A stretch of 24,706 nt of DNA from a virus, in IMG/VR virus record IMGVR_UViG_3300027782_000347, positions 1-24,706 of that record, one strand, 5' to 3'. Positions 20,981-24,706 of this stretch are shown here, one piece after another; within the stretch, counting starts at the first letter, position 1, and every line of letters begins with the position of its first letter. The position numbers were made by a program, and so were the translations under genes. The notes below the pieces were generated by a model. The model had not been told where the DNA came from and did no database searches. It saw nothing but the letters and a program-made list of their open reading frames with translations.

Positions 20981-22261
20981 TTACGCTTCGTAGAAGCCCA
21001 TTGAAACGTACCATCTTGTATCGCCATCAAATTTCATACACTGATAAATCGTTACTTTATTAGCTCCGGTCTGATTAGCCGGTTGTGTTGCTGAATTATT
21101 ATACACAATCGTTTCACCAGATGGAGGAGCAAGAGTAACGACATAAGTACCAGTCGCATTTTCTTTAAGAACAATAATGATATTCTTAACGGAAGTGGAC
21201 TGATTAGGCATACCGGCGGGCAAAGTAAGAGTTGCCGTGCCTGTTACTGTATAGCGCACTACGTTAGAATTTGTAGGAACAGTAACAGAACCAGTAAGAT
21301 TCGTATATGCAGTAGCATTTTCTGTATAGTTTACGAGCTTATTTCCCGCGAGCGCGATGTTGCCGTTTGCGACAGTTACACCACCAGCAGTAACAGTAGC
21401 GCCACCAGCTGTTACGGTCAATCCACCAGAAGAAACAGTAAGAGTCGTGACAGAAGGCGAAGTTGCTAATACTAAACTTCCTGTGCCTGTTACTGTATTC
21501 GCTAATGTAACGCCGCCGTATCTAATGGTAGAACTGAATACAGGACTTGCGATTATAGGGCTTCCATCAAATACAAACTTACCAGTTCCTGTAGCACCAG
21601 TAGCAGTGACGCCTTCAATAGTCGGATGACCAGTAATAGTTGGTGCCGCAGAAAGCACCATACTACCAGTTCCGGTGACAGTATTTGCTAGTGTAACACC
21701 ACCGTATCTAAGAGTAGTTCCTAGTACAACAGCACCTGAAAATACTGCACCAGATAATAGTGCATAATTTGATAGAGCGGGTAGAGCATCCCAGTATACG
21801 TTTGTTCCGTTTGTGCGAAGGAAATATCCCGCAGTACCTAACGAACTGTTAGCTCTAAGTCCAGCAACAGTAACGGATCCAGTAAAAGTAGGAGAAGCAG
21901 AAAGCACAAGACTTCCTGTACCCGTAACGGTATTCGCTAATGTTACTCCACCGTATCTTAATGTTCCTGTTAAGATAGGTGAATCTTTAAGAACTAGACC
22001 ACCTGTACCTGTAGCAGTATTAGCTAACGTGACACCACCATATCTAATGGTAGAACCAAACACCGCAGCACCAGTCTGTAGCATAGTAGTTTGATGAGTA
22101 ACTGCACCTTTCGAAGTAAATGCTACGTTAGCAGTTATTGTGTTCGCATACAATGAAGCTTCGTTAATCGCAAACTGATTTAGTCGCGTGAAACCAATAT
22201 TCGTGCGAGTACGCCACGTTTCAAACGTATTAGTAAGGGCGACGTTAGCGATTACAGCCAT
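20981..22261 (-). CDS. Tail fibre-like structural protein with RYGGVTLANT repeats
   Basis: 426 residues. The N-terminal part (TFETWRTRTNIGFTRLNQFA) is typical of virion fibre attachment regions. Four copies of RYGGVTLANTVTGTGSLVL begin near residues 73, 102, 185 and 248, with variable spacers between them. The related phrase NTVTGTGSLVL..SPT is widespread in phage fibres. A short valine/threonine/glycine beta stretch (about 272-300) leads to a C-terminal domain (about 305-426) with VKNIIIVLKENATGTYVVTLAPP and YQCMKFDGDTRWYVSMG, probably the tip or trimerisation domain. Likely a trimeric beta fibre. The ATG lies 3 bases after the preceding stop, with AGGA upstream. Confidence 0.82.
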   Translation of the reverse strand: MAVIANVALTNTFETWRTRTNIGFTRLNQFAINEASLYANTITANVAFTSKGAVTHQTTMLQTGAAVFGSTIRYGGVTLANTATGTGGLVLKDSPILTGTLRYGGVTLANTVTGTGSLVLSASPTFTGSVTVAGLRANSSLGTAGYFLRTNGTNVYWDALPALSNYALLSGAVFSGAVVLGTTLRYGGVTLANTVTGTGSMVLSAAPTITGHPTIEGVTATGATGTGKFVFDGSPIIASPVFSSTIRYGGVTLANTVTGTGSLVLATSPSVTTLTVSSGGLTVTAGGATVTAGGVTVANGNIALAGNKLVNYTENATAYTNLTGSVTVPTNSNVVRYTVTGTATLTLPAGMPNQSTSVKNIIIVLKENATGTYVVTLAPPSGETIVYNNSATQPANQTGANKVTIYQCMKFDGDTRWYVSMGFYEA

Positions 22262-22264
22262 TGC

Positions 22265-22480
22265 TTATCCTATCTTTTCTAAAATGCGCTGCATGAGCAC
22301 TTTAATGTCGTTGATTTCATTCTTCATAGTATTTATATCTGTGATAGTATCGTTTAGCTCTTTTTGCTTTTCGCGTTTTCTTTTATAGGCTTGCAGTGCT
22401 GTACCATCTGTGTGCAGCACTGCATTTGTGTCCATATCGCGAACATAACCAGGAGTATCTTTCACTTTAGCTATTTTCAT
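22265..22480 (-). CDS. Small conserved virion-linked protein with coiled coil
   Basis: A 71-residue protein. The N-terminal VKDTPGYVRDMDTNAVLHTD is followed by a basic linker (YKRKREKQKE) and a coiled coil (about 40-71, INTMKNEINDIKVLMQRILE). I recall similar small proteins beside structural genes in other marine T4-like phages, without assigned function. AGAGG lies before the ATG. It sits between two tail genes, 2 bases after one and 3 before the next, so it is likely a minor tail or assembly component. Confidence 0.7.
   Translation of the reverse strand: MKIAKVKDTPGYVRDMDTNAVLHTDGTALQAYKRKREKQKELNDTITDINTMKNEINDIKVLMQRILEKIG
22330..22337 (-). promoter_or_regulatory. Possible late promoter TATAAATA upstream of the tail fibre gene
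   Basis: A perfect TATAAATA on the minus strand, inside the small coiled-coil gene and about 69 bases before the tail fibre ATG. It could be a chance word in coding sequence (Asn-Thr codons), but strand, spacing and the absence of another promoter word nearby make it a candidate. Confidence 0.45.
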
Positions 22481-22482
22481 GA

Positions 22483-24706
22483 TTACCTCTGTAATGCGAT
22501 TGCTCTAAGCTCGCGCACGCGAGGAGGATTTGATGAAGTTTCGTTGACAAGAACAACCTTGACGGCGAAATACTTAAATCCTACAAATCTAGCACGATTA
22601 CTATTACGATATTCTACGATGCTCGAATTGGTTGTATTAGCGCCAGCACGAGCAGTATCAGTGTATCCTGGGATCTTATACGTCATTTCGAAGAAATCTT
22701 CACGATTTTCGCTGCTTGAGTAACGAGTTTCGCTAGTGAATCCTTCACTTGTATCACGATCCATTGGGTGCCATTTAGCATCACCAAATGCGTCGCTATC
22801 TTCTGCATTAAGAACCTTATAGTACACTAGAACGTTAGAGTTTATAGGCTTATAAGCAGATAGATACACACGAAGGTCTTCTGCGTCCTGGCCATCAGCC
22901 AGAGTTACAGTTCTCGTAATATATTTAACTTTAGCATCACCACCACTAGAAACATGGTCTTCTGTAGACTGAATATTTGTGTTAGAATTAATTAAATTAT
23001 GATTTCCAACAAGAGAAATTCGTTTCAAGTCGATAGCAGGTGAAGCTACGATATTACGACATTCTAGCTCAAACTTAATTGTTGCCGAGTTTGAAGTAAG
23101 CGTAGAAGATTCGGTTGTATAGCTATAGATATAACGAGGCGAAGTAAATTCTGTAGAACCATTAAGATTCAATTTCATATAATCGGCTACAACTGATGGT
23201 GCTGTTGCTAACTTACCATACGCAGTAATTGTTGTATTTGATGGTAAGATCGTAGAAGCGTAAACAGTAGCATCATCCATTACAATAGAATCAATTGAAC
23301 TAATTGTAGCTGTGTAGCCGTTAGTTTGACCACGAAGCGCCATTCCAGAAGTAAAATTCTTTCCTGTTGTAATAGAAGTAGTGTTGATGTATGAGCTGTT
23401 AGATAAATACAGTTTAGTATCAGTATAATTCGCAGCATCACGCATAGATACTTTACCTACAGGTGTAACAGCAGAAATAATAATTCCTGTAGAGTTACCT
23501 ACGATAGTTCCAGTAGAAGCACTATATCCACCAGTACCAACATTAGTTCTAATACGAATACGTTCATTAGCTTGGAACTTATTGTCGAGTGTTACGTTTT
23601 TAACTCTGATCTGTGAAGATGAGAACGAAGTGATAACACCCTTAGCGAGTGAAGTCATTCCCTGAACATACGAAGCACCGTTCGAGAACACAGTTTTCGT
23701 ATTAGCGAATGTGCCACGAATAGTCGTTTCCCCATACACTAGTTCGCCAATACGATTCAGCGGACCAGATTCATCGGAAATCGTAAATATGTCGCGATTT
23801 TCGTTCTTAACGATCAAGTTACCAACTGCACTTCTATCAAACTCAGCATAGTAGGCGGTGAATTTCAGATCTTCGTTCTGAATAGTTTCCCACTTTCTTT
23901 CGTTTGACGAAATATGCAATTCACCAGCAGCAGGTTGAGAAGTTACTCGAGAACCTGTGAGTATATCTTCTTCGCCAAGAACAGCTGTATATACAGCATA
24001 GTTTGGATTATTAGCACCAGGCGCAACAACAACCGAATACTGAGCATTTTCGTTCAGATACACCGGAGATTCAAAATATATCGGCGTTGCTAATGAACCA
24101 TCATCACTCACGTTGATTTGTGATGATGGAACATTCACACGACTGAAAGGAATAATCTTAGAAGTTATTACACCAGAAGCAGGATCTACTTCTTGCAACT
24201 GAACAGTAATGCCTTGAGTTTCGTCTTTCTGAGAAAAGTATAGATCAACCTTAGTCAGATAAACACCAGAGGTTGATACCTTTGTAGAAAGTAGTCCTGC
24301 AACAATAAATGTTTGCGCTAAAGGATCGCTGCTTTCAGGTCTCACCCAGCCTCTTTTACCAAGAACAAATCCTTGTAAACTATCAATATTCAAACATCTA
24401 TTAGTTTTACCTGTTCTTCCAAAAATTTCTATTCCAATTAGGCAACCGTTGCCATCAACCGGCGGTGGCGGCGGTGGAGGTGGAGGTGGAGGTGGTGGAG
24501 GAGGCACATAACCACAAGAAGGTGAATTGGATTGTGTGAGCACAGTTTCATAAGGACCGCCGTTAGCGGTGGTTAAGATAGTCATTCTATCATAACCCTC
24601 ACAATAAGTCGTAATCACAATACCAGCTGGAGGAGCAGGTGGTGGAGGCGGCGGCGGCGGCGGCGGCGGTGGAGGCGGTGGAGGCGGTGGAGGCGGCGGC
24701 GGCGGT
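22483..24706 (-). CDS. Large virion structural protein with polyproline tracts (partial, N-terminus outside window)
   Basis: The reading frame stays open to the window edge, so about 741 codons of a longer protein are seen. A GTG at 24618 looks like a start but lies in the middle of the open frame. The block DPLAQTF, then SGVYLTKVDLYFSQKDE, IPFSRVNV, SPVYLNENAQYSVVV, LGEEDILTGSRV and LKFTAYYAEF, is typical of large tail or baseplate-associated proteins of marine T4-like phages. Beta-rich, Ser/Thr/Asn-rich repeats follow, and a C-terminal domain (ISLVGNHNLI, VYLSAYKPINSNVLVYYKVL, FVGFKYFAVKVVLV, RVRELRAIALQR). Two proline tracts separated by about 40 residues containing Cys-x-x-Gly act as rigid spacers near the visible N-terminus. 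Confidence 0.8.
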   Translation of the reverse strand, partial: PPPPPPPPPPPPPPPPPPPPPPPAPPAGIVITTYCEGYDRMTILTTANGGPYETVLTQSNSPSCGYVPPPPPPPPPPPPPPPVDGNGCLIGIEIFGRTGKTNRCLNIDSLQGFVLGKRGWVRPESSDPLAQTFIVAGLLSTKVSTSGVYLTKVDLYFSQKDETQGITVQLQEVDPASGVITSKIIPFSRVNVPSSQINVSDDGSLATPIYFESPVYLNENAQYSVVVAPGANNPNYAVYTAVLGEEDILTGSRVTSQPAAGELHISSNERKWETIQNEDLKFTAYYAEFDRSAVGNLIVKNENRDIFTISDESGPLNRIGELVYGETTIRGTFANTKTVFSNGASYVQGMTSLAKGVITSFSSSQIRVKNVTLDNKFQANERIRIRTNVGTGGYSASTGTIVGNSTGIIISAVTPVGKVSMRDAANYTDTKLYLSNSSYINTTSITTGKNFTSGMALRGQTNGYTATISSIDSIVMDDATVYASTILPSNTTITAYGKLATAPSVVADYMKLNLNGSTEFTSPRYIYSYTTESSTLTSNSATIKFELECRNIVASPAIDLKRISLVGNHNLINSNTNIQSTEDHVSSGGDAKVKYITRTVTLADGQDAEDLRVYLSAYKPINSNVLVYYKVLNAEDSDAFGDAKWHPMDRDTSEGFTSETRYSSSENREDFFEMTYKIPGYTDTARAGANTTNSSIVEYRNSNRARFVGFKYFAVKVVLVNETSSNPPRVRELRAIALQR
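24460..24504 (-). repeat. Polyproline tract of 15 codons
   Basis: Fifteen consecutive proline codons, mixing CCG, CCA and CCT. The mixture argues for selection for proline, not a simple slipped trinucleotide. Runs of this length usually need EF-P to be translated. Confidence 0.95.
24628..24705 (-). repeat. Polyproline tract of at least 25 prolines, running out of the window
   Basis: Twenty-six codons, all proline except one alanine (24634-24636), continuing to the window edge. Pure GGC-type runs are present (24649-24669), so slippage variation is likely. It is part of the same gene as the tract at 24460-24504. Confidence 0.9.

Noticed and set aside
24483-24618. GTG at 24616-24618 as the true start of the last gene
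   Set aside because: The same frame continues open through a proline-rich stretch to the window edge, so this is an internal codon of a longer protein.
1-24706. Prophage or integrated element
   Set aside because: No integrase, attachment site, repressor or flanking bacterial gene is seen; the gene content is that of a lytic T4-like phage.

Overview
The window looks like part of a tailed-phage genome: a T4-like myovirus of a Gram-negative host, probably aquatic or marine (the environment and host are inferences). The evidence is a virion block in T4 gene order (gp13, gp14, gp15, gp16, gp17, gp18) plus five copies of a T4-type late promoter word, all on the minus strand. Of 27 protein genes, 26 lie on the minus strand with short gaps or 1-80 base overlaps. 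The DNA is AT-rich except in the glycine-rich and proline-rich genes. No tRNA, integrase, transposase or CRISPR array was seen, and no stretch over 300 bases lacks a gene.

Layout, low to high coordinates (transcription mostly runs the other way). (1) 1-5566: partial tail sheath gp18, large terminase gp17, small terminase gp16, tail completion gp15, neck gp14 and gp13. (2) 5602-11426: an eight-gene curli-like operon. In transcription order it has two paralogous holin-like membrane proteins, CsgF, the CsgG lipoprotein pore, a curlin-repeat-like secreted protein, a periplasmic FecR-domain protein, a second small curlin-like protein and a CHASE2 class III adenylate cyclase. A late promoter sits directly in front of the first gene. 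(3) 11451-17833: an accessory block of five PP-loop ATPases in two subfamilies, a 2-oxoglutarate/Fe(II) hydroxylase and a conserved phage protein resembling DUF6065. A single plus-strand gene, a TctC-type periplasmic solute-binding protein, is embedded there and ends at a strong bidirectional terminator. (4) 17854-24706: tail and adhesion genes. These are a 914-residue collagen-like Gly-X-X protein, a small hypothetical, a repeat-bearing tail fibre, a small coiled-coil protein and a partial structural protein with two long polyproline tracts.

How it may fit together (inference): CsgG and CsgF would form an outer-membrane secretion pore, and the two curlin-like proteins are candidate cargo. 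FecR and the CHASE2 domain would meet in the periplasm and control cAMP synthesis inside. The holin-like genes at the operon head, and a hairpin that should block translation of the first one in read-through RNA but not in RNA started at the late promoter, suggest late timing and a possible link to lysis or envelope permeability. The PP-loop/hydroxylase cluster resembles a modification pathway. Its neighbours include a Gly-Asn-Pro-Gly-rich adhesin and a polyproline protein, plausible substrates for a prolyl hydroxylase-like enzyme.

The best candidates for something new are the phage-borne curli/FecR/cyclase operon, the five-member PP-loop cluster with its altered SGGYGS loop, and the leader hairpins at the late promoters.
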